From a virus, in the IMG/VR virus record IMGVR_UViG_3300042261_000257, positions 1-20,881 of that record: 20,881 bases of DNA; one strand, 5' to 3'. The translations under genes were made by a program, and so were the position numbers. How positions within the stretch are numbered: the stretch's first letter is position 1; every line of letters begins with the position of its first letter. Under the pieces are notes generated by a model. It was not told the DNA's origin, made no database searches, and saw nothing but the letters and a program-made list of their open reading frames with translations. This document shows positions 20,608 through 20,881 of this stretch, one piece after another.

Positions 20608-20881
20608 AAGGCTATCGCAAGTTGGCTGTTGGTGAAATTATGCTTAAAGGAGATATTGGAATTGTCCCAGAGCATAGACTTGGAACTAAATGTATGCCGT
20701 CATTTGAAATATACCGACCCATAACTAAAAACACAAAGCAGAAGTATTCGTATATTGCCAGGGTTGGACGTTTAAGTTCTGGTCGGTTCTTCGTAGATAT
20801 TATCGGAATCAATGGCAAGTTTGCGTTTGGAAGCAAGAATTATTCAAAGCGTTCCTACGCCGTTCGACAAGCAAAATCGTT
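20604..20881 (+). CDS. Hypothetical protein, cut by right edge
   Basis: At least 92 codons from the ATG at 20604, open to the end of the window. The sequence begins MKGYRKLAVGEIMLKGDIGI and continues with strand-rich segments (YSYIARVGRL, GRFFVDIIG). The Y-R-x-L-x-x-G-E-x-x-x-x-G-D opening is common in small phage proteins of unknown function. It overlaps the previous stop as ATGA. Confidence 0.6.
   Translation, partial: MKGYRKLAVGEIMLKGDIGIVPEHRLGTKCMPSFEIYRPITKNTKQKYSYIARVGRLSSGRFFVDIIGINGKFAFGSKNYSKRSYAVRQAKS

Overview
This window is a stretch of a tailed double-stranded DNA bacteriophage genome with the gene set of a podovirus (short-tailed phage). The evidence is a T7-type head-tail connector portal, a T7 gp11-like tail adaptor, a gp12-like tail nozzle and large internal (ejected) virion proteins. 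The host cannot be named from the sequence. Strong Shine-Dalgarno sites (AAGGAG, AGGAGG) and near-consensus sigma-70 promoters show that it uses ordinary bacterial expression signals. No phage RNA polymerase, DNA polymerase, integrase or CRISPR array is present here.

Layout. Almost everything from 19282 down to 1 is read on the minus strand. A divergent control region (about 19283-19410) carries back-to-back sigma-70 promoters. The minus-strand early/replication block (19282 to 15440) encodes a 29-aa micro-protein, a ribbon-helix-helix regulator, a RecA/Sak4-like ATPase, a DUF669-like putative ssDNA-binding protein, a VRR-NUC nuclease, a 43-aa zinc protein and an SF3 (P4/D5-type) helicase. 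Between the zinc protein and the helicase lies an unusual non-coding leader: a full-consensus promoter, a short structured RNA ending in an intrinsic terminator, a three-way-junction fold and a tRNA T-arm-like hairpin. Just past the helicase stop codon (15168-15414) is an iteron cluster with eleven GGAACCGA-like octamers, a perfect 24-bp palindrome and a DnaA-box-like nonamer. This is the best candidate for the replication origin. Three micro-genes (48, 45 and 34 aa) follow.

A second sigma-70 promoter (14711-14739) then starts the late block: small terminase, HNH endonuclease, large terminase, three small head-region proteins, portal, Bbp19-like protein, scaffold, major capsid protein, putative decoration protein, a GT42/DUF115-like protein, tail adaptor, tail nozzle and three internal virion proteins. 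The last of these runs off the left edge and carries an ADP-ribosyltransferase-like domain. Perfect hairpins follow the capsid and decoration genes, and the capsid gene has its own structured leader. The genes are tightly packed, often with ATGA or TAATG stop/start overlaps.

On the plus strand from 19368, the divergent promoter drives a SleB-type cell wall hydrolase with an N-terminal membrane segment, a CxxCxGxG zinc protein and two hypothetical proteins, the last cut by the right edge.

The most notable signals are the helicase leader RNA locus, the iteron/palindrome origin, the ADP-ribosyltransferase-like domain in a probably ejected virion protein, and the glycosyltransferase-like gene inside the structural operon.
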